DNA of 64,000 nucleotides from contig NC_007404.1 in the NCBI RefSeq assembly GCF_000012745.1, positions 1,984,001 through 2,048,000 of the forward strand, read 5' to 3'. This document shows positions 42,696 to 51,123 of this stretch, one piece after another. The notes under the pieces are model-generated. The model worked only from the letters and a program-made list of their open reading frames with translations, searched no databases and was not told where the DNA came from. The stretch is from Thiobacillus denitrificans ATCC 25259 (lineage in GTDB: Bacteria > Pseudomonadota > Gammaproteobacteria > Burkholderiales > Thiobacillaceae). Made by a program: the position numbers and the translations under genes. How positions within the stretch are numbered: position 1 is the stretch's first letter; each line of letters opens with the position of its first letter.

Positions 42696-43667
42696 TCAGA
42701 CGGCCGCCTGGCACCACGGCATGCCGCGGCTGCTGAGGCCGGCGGATTCGCGCTCGGAGACCGCGATGATGCCGATGTCCACGTCGGGCGGGAACAGGGC
42801 GAGGCCTTGCTTCAGGGCATCGGCCGGCGGCAGGCCGGTTTCGATCCAGCGATACACGGTATTCGCGAGCAGGGTGCGCACGATCTGCTCGCCGGCCCCG
42901 GTCACGGCGACCGCGGCGCGTGGGCCCGCATAAAACCCGCTGCCGATGATCGGGGTATCGCCGACCCGGCCGCGCAAGGCCGGCACCGCACCACCGGTCG
43001 ACGTCGCGACCGCGAGCTGGCCGGTCGCATCGCGAACCACTGCGCCGACGGTGCCGCACCCCCATTTCTTCAAGGCCTCGTCCCACGGCAACGCGTAGTT
43101 CCAGAACCGGCGCAAGGGCAGGTCGGCGTCGGGCGACTCGCACCAGAAGCGGGCCAGTTCCGACACCACCTCGGCGTAGCGCTCACGCGCCCGGGCGCTC
43201 GGCTCATGGTTGCCGGTCAGGCTGCAGCGCGCGGCGAATTCGCGCGCGCCGTCGCCGACCAGCAGCCAGTGTGCGGTGTCGGCGACCGCGCGTGCGGCGA
43301 GGACGGGATGGCGCACGTCCTGCAGCGCGGCGACCGCGCCGAGACGGCCCGTCGAGTCCATGACTGCCGCGTCCATCTCGACGGCGTCGCCGTCGAGCTT
43401 GAGCGAGGCACCGAGCCCGGCGTTGAACCGCCCGTCGGCTTCGAGCGCGATCACCGAGGCGATCGCCGCACTCAACGCGTCGAGCCCGTTCTTCAGAACC
43501 GCCGCACCGGCCTCCGCCGCGTGGGTGCAGCCGTCCAGCCACGTCATCGGCGCGCCCGCGCCGCCGTGCACCACGACCAGCGGCTGGAAGCCGCCCGACT
43601 GACCGAGCTCCGCGGGCCGCACGTCGATTTCGCCCGCGGCGCCGCCTTCGCCGCCGTCTATGGGCAT
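42696..43667 (-). CDS. isoaspartyl peptidase/L-asparaginase, Ntn-hydrolase type
   Basis: An Ntn-hydrolase of about 323 aa from ATG 43667. The N-terminal strand LVVVHGGAGAP, the ALEADGRFNAGLGASL segment and DAAVMDSTGRLGAVAAL are typical of the IaaA family. The autocleavage nucleophile is the Thr of GCGTVGAVVRD (residue 206), giving alpha and beta chains. It hydrolyses isoaspartyl dipeptides and asparagine. The start is uncertain: the frame is open to TTG 43757 and none of the candidates has a clear Shine-Dalgarno. Confidence 0.9.
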   Translation of the reverse strand: MPIDGGEGGAAGEIDVRPAELGQSGGFQPLVVVHGGAGAPMTWLDGCTHAAEAGAAVLKNGLDALSAAIASVIALEADGRFNAGLGASLKLDGDAVEMDAAVMDSTGRLGAVAALQDVRHPVLAARAVADTAHWLLVGDGAREFAARCSLTGNHEPSARARERYAEVVSELARFWCESPDADLPLRRFWNYALPWDEALKKWGCGTVGAVVRDATGQLAVATSTGGAVPALRGRVGDTPIIGSGFYAGPRAAVAVTGAGEQIVRTLLANTVYRWIETGLPPADALKQGLALFPPDVDIGIIAVSERESAGLSSRGMPWCQAAV

Positions 43668-43837
43668 CGCGAAGACGCCGCGCGGGGCGGCGCGGCCGGT
43701 CGGGAGACGGGGTTCAAGCATTGGGCGGGCACGAGGCGGGAATGGGTACACGATCAAGGCATCAGTATTTCCGCCTGCCGGCGCCCGCGATATCGGAGGA
43801 CAGCGCCAACCGCTGTGGGATTCGTCTTGCGCAGGCC

Positions 43838-44350
43838 TCAGGAACGGAGCGGCGGCGCGTCGGCCGCGCGGCGGGGCCTCTGCTGGAGCAGATGCCCGGC
43901 GGCGATCCCGACCGCGAACGCGCCGTAGACGATCGCGAGCGAGCTCGTGCTCAGGTGCCGCTCGAAGCCCGGCTTGAAGCGCTGCGGCGTCAAACGGTAG
44001 TCGACGAAATTGGCCAGCCCGGCGAAGGCCGTGGCGCGCAGCAGCTCAGCCGCTGGCGGCAGGGGCCTCGAACGCGTGAGGCGCTCGTAGATCACGCCCC
44101 AGAACACGGCCGACGCGTGGTGGATGCCGTAGCCGACCAGCGTGTGGCGCACGCTCAGGCCATGCCGGTGCGTGGCCTCCTCGCCCCACACCCAGTGGCT
44201 GACCGCGTTCTGCGCGCTGAGCGCGGTCCTGGAATCCTTTTTGCTGAGAAGCAGCAGGGCCGCGGTCGAGGTGATCGCGGCGACCGAGCCCGAGATCAGA
44301 CCGCGGCTCAAACTCCGTCGCTTGTGCTGGGCTGGACGTTGAACTTTCAT
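43838..44350 (-). CDS. small membrane protein of unknown function
   Basis: A 170-aa protein starting at ATG 44350 with GAGGAGATT upstream. It has a basic start followed by about three hydrophobic segments (LISGSVAAITSTAALLLLS, a VGYGIHHASAVFWGVIYERL segment with conserved His, and SLAIVYGAFAVGIAAGHLL). The arrangement recalls DUF1440-type YagU-like membrane proteins, but I cannot assign it firmly. It is divergent from the SDR-DoxX gene. Confidence 0.7.
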   Translation of the reverse strand: MKVQRPAQHKRRSLSRGLISGSVAAITSTAALLLLSKKDSRTALSAQNAVSHWVWGEEATHRHGLSVRHTLVGYGIHHASAVFWGVIYERLTRSRPLPPAAELLRATAFAGLANFVDYRLTPQRFKPGFERHLSTSSLAIVYGAFAVGIAAGHLLQQRPRRAADAPPLRS

Positions 44351-44401
44351 GGGAATCTCCTCGTTGACGAGCAAGGCCTGCGCTTCGACCTTCCTCCTGC
44401 C

Positions 44402-45673
44402 ATGTTGATCCTGCTGACCGGCGCGACCGGTTTCCTCGGCCGTCATCTGCTCGCCGCGCTCCTTGCCGCCGGTCATCGCGTCCGTGCCGTGCGCCGCGGG
44501 ACGCCACCGGCCGATTCCGCATCCGTGCACTGGATCCAGGCCGATTTCGCCCGCGACCACAGCCCCGACGCCTGGCTTCCGCATCTCGACGGCGTCGACG
44601 CCGTCGTCAACGCCGTCGGCATCTTCCGCGAGACCGCCGGGCAAAGCTTCGAGGCCCTGCACGAACGCGCACCGATCGCGCTGTTCCAGGCCGCGGCGCG
44701 GGCCGCCGTCGGGCGCGTGATCCAGATCTCGGCGCTCGGCGCGGACGAACAGGCGACGACGCCCTACCATCTGAGCAAGAAACACGCCGACGACGTCCTG
44801 CTCGCGCTGCCGCTCGCGGCGACCGTCGTCCAGCCTTCGCTCGTCTACGGCCCGGGCGGCGCGAGCGCGCGGATGCTGCAGAAATGGGCCGCATTGCCGC
44901 TGGTTCCACTGCCGGGCAACGGTTCGCAGCAGATCCAGCCGATCTTCGTCGACGATCTGTGCGACGCGGTCGTGAAACTGCTCGCCGGCCCACCGCGGCC
45001 GGGCCGGCTGGCCGCGGCCGGCCCCGGGCCGCTTTCGCTGCGCGCCTACCTCGCCGTGCTCCGCCGCGGACTGGGCCTCGGCGAGCCGCGTTTCGTGCCG
45101 ATCCCGAAGCCGCTCGTGAAAGCCGCGGTGACGCTCGCCGCACGCCTGCCCGGCAGCCTCGCCGACCCCGACAGCCTGGCGATGCTCGAGCGCGGCAATA
45201 CCGCAGACGCCGAGCCCTTGACCGGCGTCCTGGGGCGCGCGCCGCGGCCGCCACGCGTATTCATCGCCCCCGAGCAGGCGCCGGCGGCGCGCGACGCCGC
45301 GCTGCTCGGCCATCTGCTGCCGCTGCTACGCGTGTCGATCGCGGTGATGTGGGTCGTCACGGGCTTCGTGTCGCTGTGGGTCTACCCGGTCGCCGACAGC
45401 CTCGAACTGCTGCGCCGCGTCGGCGTGCCGGCCGCGCTCGGGCCGCTCATGCTATATGGCGCCGCGGGCCTCGATTTCGCGCTCGGGGCCGGCACGCTCG
45501 TCCTGCGGCGCCGCCGGCTGCTGTGGTTGGCGCAGATCGCGCTCATCGTGTTCTACACCGCGGCCATCTCACTCTACCTGCCCGAATTCTGGGCCCACCC
45601 CTACGGCCCGATCCTCAAGAACCTGCCGCTGCTCGCGGCGATCTGGGTGCTCTATGCGCTCGAGAAGGACTGA
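44402..45673 (+). CDS. NAD(P)-binding SDR fused to a DoxX-like membrane domain
   Basis: A 423-aa fusion. The N-terminal 300 residues are an atypical SDR related to complex-I accessory proteins: LLTGATGFLGRHLL, then VNAVGIFRET and the active-site-like TPYHLSKKHADD. The C-terminal 120 residues hold four membrane helices of the DoxX-like type (SIAVMWVVTGFVSLWVYP ... AGLDFALGAGTLVLRRR). Such fusions may handle quinones or reducing equivalents at the membrane. It is followed 2 nt later by the DUF2269 gene, indicating a two-gene operon. Confidence 0.85.
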   Translation: MLILLTGATGFLGRHLLAALLAAGHRVRAVRRGTPPADSASVHWIQADFARDHSPDAWLPHLDGVDAVVNAVGIFRETAGQSFEALHERAPIALFQAAARAAVGRVIQISALGADEQATTPYHLSKKHADDVLLALPLAATVVQPSLVYGPGGASARMLQKWAALPLVPLPGNGSQQIQPIFVDDLCDAVVKLLAGPPRPGRLAAAGPGPLSLRAYLAVLRRGLGLGEPRFVPIPKPLVKAAVTLAARLPGSLADPDSLAMLERGNTADAEPLTGVLGRAPRPPRVFIAPEQAPAARDAALLGHLLPLLRVSIAVMWVVTGFVSLWVYPVADSLELLRRVGVPAALGPLMLYGAAGLDFALGAGTLVLRRRRLLWLAQIALIVFYTAAISLYLPEFWAHPYGPILKNLPLLAAIWVLYALEKD

Positions 45674-45675
45674 AC

Positions 45676-46140
45676 GTGGAATACATCGTCGTCAAGTGGC
45701 TGCACATCCTGTCGTCGACCTTCCTGTTCGGCACCGGCATCGGCTCGGCCTTCTATCTCTTTTTTGCGAGCCTCAAGCGCGAGCCGCTCGCCGTCGCCTT
45801 TGTCGCCCGCCACGTCGTCAAGGCCGACTGGCTGTTCACCGCGACGACCGTCGTGTTCCAGCCGGCGAGCGGCTTCTATCTGGCCTACCTTGCGGACATC
45901 CCGCTCGGCAGCATGTGGATCGCGGGGTCGACCGCGCTCTACCTCTTTGCGGTCGGCTGCTGGCTCCCGGTCGCGCGCCTGCAGTACCGCATGCGCGACG
46001 CCGCGCGGCGGGCGGTCCAAGACGGCGCTGACCTGCCGCCGGACTACTGGCGCGCCTTCCGCATGTGGATCGCGCTGGGCTTCCCGGCGCTGTTCGCGTT
46101 CGTCGCGATCTTCTACCTCATGGTCGCGAAGCCCGTGTGA
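45676..46140 (+). CDS. DUF2269 family membrane protein
   Basis: A 154-aa protein with four helices, starting at GTG 45676. The family pattern is YIVVKWLHILSSTFLFGTG, the conserved VKADWLFT region and the WIALGFPALFAFVAIFYLMV end. The family often sits next to SDR-DoxX fusions. Function is unknown. Confidence 0.85.
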   Translation: MEYIVVKWLHILSSTFLFGTGIGSAFYLFFASLKREPLAVAFVARHVVKADWLFTATTVVFQPASGFYLAYLADIPLGSMWIAGSTALYLFAVGCWLPVARLQYRMRDAARRAVQDGADLPPDYWRAFRMWIALGFPALFAFVAIFYLMVAKPV

Positions 46141-46235
46141 ACGTCCGACCCGTGCAAGACGCGGGAAAAATCTGCACGGAGATTTGCACGGCTTACGCGA
46201 AGGCGTACCCGAGCCTGCGCACGTCGTGCGGGTCC

Positions 46236-46394
46236 TCAGGTATCGAACAGGCTGCCGACGACGACGATCACGAGAAACAGCACGAACAGCAGGATCAGGC
46301 CCAGCCCGATCATCTGGAAGATGCCGATTCCAGGACGCTCGTTCGGCTTCGATTCGGGTGGCCTGGGGCCGGGGAAACTGGGATTGGTCGGCAT
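46236..46394 (-). CDS. 52-aa single-helix membrane protein
   Basis: A short ORF with GAGGAG nine bases before ATG 46394. The N-terminal half is Pro-rich (PSFPGPRPPESKPNERPG) and cytoplasmic in character; one hydrophobic helix follows (MIGLGLILLFVLFLVIVVVG) with LFDT at the end. It is convergent with the DUF2269 gene. No family recognised. Confidence 0.65.
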   Translation of the reverse strand: MPTNPSFPGPRPPESKPNERPGIGIFQMIGLGLILLFVLFLVIVVVGSLFDT

Positions 46395-46516
46395 GGCTGA
46401 CTCCTCGTCAAAACATGCTCTCGTCTTAGCCTGTCAGGCGGGAAATGCGAGGTAGCCGTGCGGAGGACCGAGGGCGGCACGGATGCCAGATCGCCACGCC
46501 GGACGGGGAATCGCGC

Positions 46517-47110
46517 TCAGCGGATGACGAAATCCTGCACCCAGACGACCTCGCAGGCGCCGTCGCCGGAGTCGCTGCGCGTCAGCGAACTGTTCCAGTG
46601 CCAGCCGTCCGGCGCCTTCACGCGCACGAGGTAGCCGCGCAACGCGACGATCTGCCCGACGCTAACCTGGTCGAGCCGCCGGCGGACTTCATCGGTCGCC
46701 GGGATCATGTGCATGTTGGCGCTGTGTTCGACGATCTGGGTCGGCGTGATCGGCGGGTTCATGGGCCAGCTGTAGAAGTAATACCGGTTGCCCTGGCTGA
46801 TCTGCAGCCGCTTCAGCACGGCGCTGTCCGACATCGGCCCCCAGCCCAGCGCGAGGTCGATCGGCGAAAGGTCGGCTTCGCGCCCGCTGCTGTATTTCGC
46901 GAGCGAGAGCACCCGGGCTTCGACGGAAAATTCCGCCGCCGGCGCGATCTGGTAATCAGCGATCGAAAATCCTGGCAGATCCGAGCGATCGACCTGCACC
47001 GGCGCCGAGGGCGCGATCGCCCCCTCGGCCTGGCTGATCGGACGTGCGGAGAAATAGTTCAGCGCGCCAGCGGTGATGGCGACGAGGACAAGGGCGGGAG
47101 CGAAGCGCAT
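46517..47110 (-). CDS. conserved exported protein of unknown function
   Basis: About 197 aa from ATG 47110, with an uncleaved or cleaved N-terminal hydrophobic segment (FAPALVLVAITAGALNYF). The mature part contains SPIDLALGWGPMSD, then the aromatic GNRYYFYSWP, the SANMHMIPA block and the terminal SGDGACEVVWVQDF. These blocks look conserved and would suit a globular periplasmic domain, but no function is known to me. Confidence 0.75.
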   Translation of the reverse strand: MRFAPALVLVAITAGALNYFSARPISQAEGAIAPSAPVQVDRSDLPGFSIADYQIAPAAEFSVEARVLSLAKYSSGREADLSPIDLALGWGPMSDSAVLKRLQISQGNRYYFYSWPMNPPITPTQIVEHSANMHMIPATDEVRRRLDQVSVGQIVALRGYLVRVKAPDGWHWNSSLTRSDSGDGACEVVWVQDFVIR

Positions 47111-47408
47111 CGTTGATTCGGGGAGCAGCGAAGGTGCTTCCGATAACGGTCGGTGCGGGCCCAAATTTAGGGTGCGCGCGAGGATGGGTGGATTCCGCGG
47201 GGCGAACGGCATTCTTCATGGCGACGGTTCGTCTGCGCTTGAAACGCCGGGGAGAAAGGCTACAAACAAGGCTTGCCGCCGGCAAACGGCGGCATTGGCT
47301 GGAAGGCGCACCCCGCTCGCGCCGGCGAGGCCACGCGCTCGCCGCGGACTCCCCTCGCTGCGCCCGCTTTCGCACACCTGTCTGCGTCCCGACCGAGGAG
47401 CCTGAACG

Positions 47409-47636
47409 ATGGATATTGTTGACATGATCGTCCACGTCGACGAAACGATCCCCCGCGAGAAGATGCACGAACTCGAGGACGTCGTCCGCGCCGACGCCTG
47501 CGTCATCAGCGCCTGCAGCCTCAACGAGAATCCGCACCTCCTGGTCGTGACCTACGACCCCGCTTGCACGAGTTCGGGCAAGGTCCTCGACGCCGTCCAG
47601 GCGCAGGGCTTCCACGCCGAACTGCTCGGACTCTAG
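47409..47636 (+). CDS. 75-aa HMA-fold-like small protein, copy 1
   Basis: A small cytoplasmic protein beginning with a beta strand (DIVDMIVHVDE) and a helix, as in heavy-metal-associated domains, but without the CxxC loop. It has Cys31, Cys36 and Cys53 in ADACVISACSL and YDPACTSS. GAGGAG precedes the ATG. It is about two-thirds identical (roughly 50 of 75 positions by eye) to the protein at 49713-49940, so the two arose by duplication around the genes between them. Function unknown; a metal or thiol role is inference. Confidence 0.8.
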   Translation: MDIVDMIVHVDETIPREKMHELEDVVRADACVISACSLNENPHLLVVTYDPACTSSGKVLDAVQAQGFHAELLGL

Positions 47637-47776
47637 ATCGTCGCCCGTCGGGCCCGGTACGCGGCGGCCCCCGGCCGTCGCCGGAGCTTGCGCGCCCGTC
47701 GTCGCCCGATGTCCATGGCGCAAGGAAGGCGCCGCCTGTGCCCGCGCTCGCGCACGGGGCCGCGCTCAGCGCCGCT

Positions 47777-47804
47777 TGGAACCGGAAACCGAACTGATAT
47801 GCTC
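47777..47804 (+). promoter_or_regulatory. possible promoter of the EAL-HDOD gene
   Basis: TTGGAA (47777-47782), a 16-nt spacer and TATGCT (47799-47804) form a sigma70-like pair in the gap after the first small HMA-like gene. It lies about 35 nt before the TTG start. Both boxes match consensus at four of six positions. Confidence 0.4.
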
Positions 47805-47839
47805 CTCCCCGATGACAAAACAATCAGGAGGAGCCCGGT

Positions 47840-49108
47840 TTGGGTAAGGAAACCTTTCTCGCGAGGCAACCCATCGTCGACGCCGCACACGGCCTCTTCG
47901 CTTACGAGCTGCTGTTCAGGCAGTCGCTGAATTCCGTCTCCGCCCAGATCGGCAGCCAGCTCCAGGCCGGCGTCGAGGTCATCAGCAACACCCTCTGTCT
48001 CGGGCCGGAGTGGCTGCTGCAGGGCAAGCTCGCCTTCATCAATCTCGACGAAGCGACGCTGATGAGCGACTTCGTCTGCCTGCTTCCGCCGCATCACGTC
48101 GTCTACGAAATCCTCGAGACCGTGCCGATGTCGGCGGTGCTGGTCGCCCGCATCCGCGAGCTCAAGCAGCTCGGCTACCGCTTCGCGCTCGACGATTTCG
48201 TCTGCCTCGAGGAATATCGCCCGCTGTTGCCGATGGTGGACTTCGTCAAGCTCGACGTGCTCGAACAGCATGCGGAAAAGACCGTCGAGATCATCGCGCA
48301 CATCCGGCTCAACTTCCGCGGCCAGTTCATCGCCGAGAAGGTCGAAAGCCGCGAGATGTTCGAGCTCTGCCGCGACGCCGGCATCGAGTATTTCCAGGGT
48401 TATTATTTCGCCCGCCCGGAGAACTTCTCGAGCAAGACCATCCAGCCCGGACAACTTGCGGTGCTCGACCTGATGAACCAGGTTCGCGCGTGCGACGACC
48501 TCGGCGAGATCGAGGAGCCTTTGCGGCGCAACGCCGCGCTGACGCTGCGCCTGCTGCGCTACGCCAATTCGGCGGCGTCGGGCGTGCGCCAGCCGGTTCA
48601 CACGGTGCGCCAGGCGCTGACGCTCGTCGGACTGAGGACGCTCTACCGCTGGCTCGCGCTGCTCCTCGTCGTCGCCAACCCGAGCCCGACTAACCTCCTG
48701 CTCGCCCGCACCGCCGTGACCCGCGGACGCGTCTGCGAGCTGCTCGGCCAGCCGCGCCTCGACCGCGACGCACAGGACGAACTCTTCATCACCGGCTTGT
48801 TTTCGCTCGCGGGCCCACTCATGGGCACGCCGCTGCCCGACCTGCTCGCGCGTCTGCCGATGCCCGACGCGATCGTGCAGGCGCTGCTCGATCGCAGCGG
48901 TCCCTACGCACCTTTCCTCGCGCTCGCCGAAGCGTCGGAGCGCAACGATTTCGAGGCGATCGCGCGGTACGCGGGCGAGATCGCGTGCCCACCCGAGGAG
49001 ATCACCGTCGTCGAATTGCAGTCGCTCGCGTGGACGGAGGCGCTGAGCACGGAAATGGCAGAAGACGCCGCCGCACCGGCTCGCACGCGCAGCGACACGC
49101 GCGCCTGA
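47840..49108 (+). CDS. EAL-HDOD (YuxH-type) c-di-GMP signalling protein
   Basis: A 422-aa protein starting at TTG 47840 with AGGAGGAG six bases upstream. The N-terminal half is an EAL domain with a variant YELLFR motif (E23-L24-L25) in place of EAL. Several expected catalytic positions are kept: FINLD near 68, VYEILE near 90, FALDDF with D118-D119 and FVKLD. The C-terminal half is HDOD (ALTLRLLRYANSA, then QALTLVGLRTLYRWLALLL). Such proteins either degrade or merely sense c-di-GMP; activity is undecided. Confidence 0.88.
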   Translation: MGKETFLARQPIVDAAHGLFAYELLFRQSLNSVSAQIGSQLQAGVEVISNTLCLGPEWLLQGKLAFINLDEATLMSDFVCLLPPHHVVYEILETVPMSAVLVARIRELKQLGYRFALDDFVCLEEYRPLLPMVDFVKLDVLEQHAEKTVEIIAHIRLNFRGQFIAEKVESREMFELCRDAGIEYFQGYYFARPENFSSKTIQPGQLAVLDLMNQVRACDDLGEIEEPLRRNAALTLRLLRYANSAASGVRQPVHTVRQALTLVGLRTLYRWLALLLVVANPSPTNLLLARTAVTRGRVCELLGQPRLDRDAQDELFITGLFSLAGPLMGTPLPDLLARLPMPDAIVQALLDRSGPYAPFLALAEASERNDFEAIARYAGEIACPPEEITVVELQSLAWTEALSTEMAEDAAAPARTRSDTRA

Positions 49109-49299
49109 AGCGGCCACGCGGCCGCCGCCCGGCCCGCGGCGCCAATCGAGGGAACGATCACGGTCTGCGGAATGCGTCGCGCAGGGCCTCGCCCACGCCG
49201 CTTACCCAAGCTTGCATTCCCCGCGTGAGGGTCTAAAAAAACCCGATCGGCAGGCGAAACGCGTCCGTTCGGACCCTCCGCTCGCCGCTCGCCCCTCCC

Positions 49300-49319
49300 G
49301 TCGTGCCGGTCGGCACGAC
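49300..49319. repeat. stem-loop in the leader of the DUF1540 gene
   Basis: GTCGTGCC and GGCACGAC pair perfectly over 8 bp around a GGTC tetraloop and finish 20 nt before the DUF1540 start codon, next to its AAGGAG. It could affect translation or be an operator. The preceding 190 bp contain no gene. Confidence 0.5.
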
Positions 49320-49338
49320 GTCATCAAGGAGAATCCCC

Positions 49339-49638
49339 ATGAAAAACATCGTCATCGAGATGCCCACCGTCGCGAGCTGCCTGGCGACGGAATGCGCGTA
49401 CAACGTCAACGAGGACTGCCACGCCCGCGCGATCACCGTGGGCAACAGCCTCCACGCCGGCTGCGACACCTTCTTCTCCGGCTCCGAACATACCCGCGCC
49501 GTGCAGCGTACCGCGGGTGTCGGCGCCTGCAAGTCCAAGGAATGCGAGTTCAACCAGGACCTCGAATGCATGGCCGACAGCATCACCGTCGCGCCGCACG
49601 GCAAGGCGGTCGACTGCATGACCTACGCGCCGCGCTGA
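49339..49638 (+). CDS. double DUF1540 cysteine-rich protein
   Basis: A 99-aa protein with two copies of an eight-cysteine pattern in total: Cys14, 19, 27, 42 and Cys64, 69, 77, 93, each C-x4-C-x7-C-x14/15-C. The core of each copy reads CAYNVNEDCHARAITVG or CEFNQDLECMADSITV. This is the DUF1540 motif, thought to bind metal; its biology is unknown. AAGGAG precedes the ATG at 49339. It lies between the EAL-HDOD gene and the second HMA-like gene. Confidence 0.88.
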   Translation: MKNIVIEMPTVASCLATECAYNVNEDCHARAITVGNSLHAGCDTFFSGSEHTRAVQRTAGVGACKSKECEFNQDLECMADSITVAPHGKAVDCMTYAPR

Positions 49639-49712
49639 CGCGTTTCCGCTGTTTCATGACGGGCCGGCAGCAACCGGCCTCGTTTCACCGCTTATCCTGT
49701 AGGAGTCAAGCC

Positions 49713-49940
49713 ATGGATATCGTCGATGTGACCGTCCACGTGGACGAAACGCTTTCCCCCGAAAAGATGCACGCACTCGAGGACGCAGTGCGGCAAGAGG
49801 CCTGCGTCGTCACCGCCTGCTGTTCGAAGATCGACCCCCACCTGCTCTCGGTCACCTACGACCCCGACTGCACCAATTCCGCCGCGGTATTGCACAAGGT
49901 CCAGTCCCAGGGCGTGCATGCGGAACTACTCGGCCTGTAG
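49713..49940 (+). CDS. 75-aa HMA-fold-like small protein, copy 2
   Basis: The paralogue of the protein at 47409-47636, sharing the start DIVD, VHVDET, VTYDP and the end HAELLGL. It has an additional adjacent cysteine (ACVVTACC) and keeps the YDPDC cysteine. TAGGAG precedes the ATG. It lies 74 nt after the DUF1540 gene and is convergent with the NYN-domain gene, with 57 nt between stops. Confidence 0.8.
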   Translation: MDIVDVTVHVDETLSPEKMHALEDAVRQEACVVTACCSKIDPHLLSVTYDPDCTNSAAVLHKVQSQGVHAELLGL

Positions 49941-49997
49941 ACGCCGGCGCGGCGGCGGGCGGCCGGCACGCCGACTGCAGCCGATCGGTCGAGGTGC

Positions 49998-50924
49998 TCA
50001 GGACTCGCCCCGGGCAGGCGGCAGGCTTACCAGGACCGCGCCGCCCTCTTTCTTGTCCACCACGAGGGCGCCGCGCTTGTGCGCGTCGTCGAGGATCTTT
50101 CCGAACGCGCTGTAGCCGTACTGCGACTCGCTGAAGCCGGGCTGGATGCGCTTGATCGTGTTCTTGATCAGCGAGGCCGAGATCGCGCCTTCGCCGCGCT
50201 CGGCGACCAGTTGTTCGAGCGTGCCGACGACGATTTCGATCGCCCGGGTTTTCTGTTCTTCGGGCGTCGGCTCGGCGGCCGGCGCAGCCTCGACGGCATC
50301 GGCAGCCTGCGCGACAGCGGGACGTCCGCGCCGGCGGGTCGTCGTCGCTGGTTTGGCCGCCGCGCCCGTCTCCACCTCCTTCGCGGGCTGCGGCGGAACA
50401 GCGACTTTCTCGCTCGGCGCCTTCTTCGCCGGCCGCGTGGGCCGGGCCTTGGGCTGCACAAGATCTTCGTAAAAGATGAACTCGTCGCAGTTGCTGATCA
50501 GGAGCGACGACGCCGAGCCACGCACGCCGATACCGATCACGCTCTTGCCGTTCTCCTTGAGCTTGGAGATGAGCGGCGAGAAATCGGAATCGCCACTGAT
50601 GATGACGAAGGCGTCGATGTGCGCCTTGGTGTAGCAGAGGTCGAGCGCGTCGACGACCATGCGGATGTCGGCCGAGTTCTTGCCCGACTGGCGCACGTGC
50701 GGGATCTCGATCAGCTCGAACGCGGCTTCGTGCATGTCGCGCTTGTATTCCTTGTAGCGGTCCCAGTCGCAATACGCTTTCTTGACGACGATGCTGCCCT
50801 TGAGAAGCAGGCGTTCGAGCACCGGGCGTATCTTGAAATCCGGGTAATTGCCTTCCTTGAGGCCGATCGCGACGTTTTCGAAATCGCAGAAAACGGCGAA
50901 GTTGTGCGTGTCTGTTGCCGCCAT
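49998..50924 (-). CDS. NYN-domain nuclease-like protein with a C-terminal LOTUS/OST-HTH domain
   Basis: A 308-aa protein. The PIN-like NYN domain (residues 8-165) has the acidic set FCDFENVA (D14), SADIRMVVDAL (D86) and ISGDSDFSPL (D112, D114). A charged Ala/Pro/Lys linker leads to a C-terminal OST-HTH/LOTUS domain (about 228-303: LEQLVAERGEGAISASLIKN, GFSESQYGYSAFGKIL). The combination is that of LabA/DUF88 and limkain-like proteins, which are likely RNA-binding nucleases. GAGGGAG precedes the ATG at 50924. Confidence 0.88.
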   Translation of the reverse strand: MAATDTHNFAVFCDFENVAIGLKEGNYPDFKIRPVLERLLLKGSIVVKKAYCDWDRYKEYKRDMHEAAFELIEIPHVRQSGKNSADIRMVVDALDLCYTKAHIDAFVIISGDSDFSPLISKLKENGKSVIGIGVRGSASSLLISNCDEFIFYEDLVQPKARPTRPAKKAPSEKVAVPPQPAKEVETGAAAKPATTTRRRGRPAVAQAADAVEAAPAAEPTPEEQKTRAIEIVVGTLEQLVAERGEGAISASLIKNTIKRIQPGFSESQYGYSAFGKILDDAHKRGALVVDKKEGGAVLVSLPPARGES

Positions 50925-51123
50925 GTCGGGGCTCCCTCGATGTGTGTCTGGGTGCGCCATGTCGCTGCGCCCGCACACCGGGCGTGGCGAAACGGCCGCT
51001 CGAGCGCCTCATGCTAACCGGGAAAAGGGCGAGGCGCGCCGTCGACCGGGCGTCCCGTGATCCGGGAACGCGACGGCAGCGGCTCCGCGAACACTCGCCG
51101 AACCGCTGCAACGCACGCCAAAC

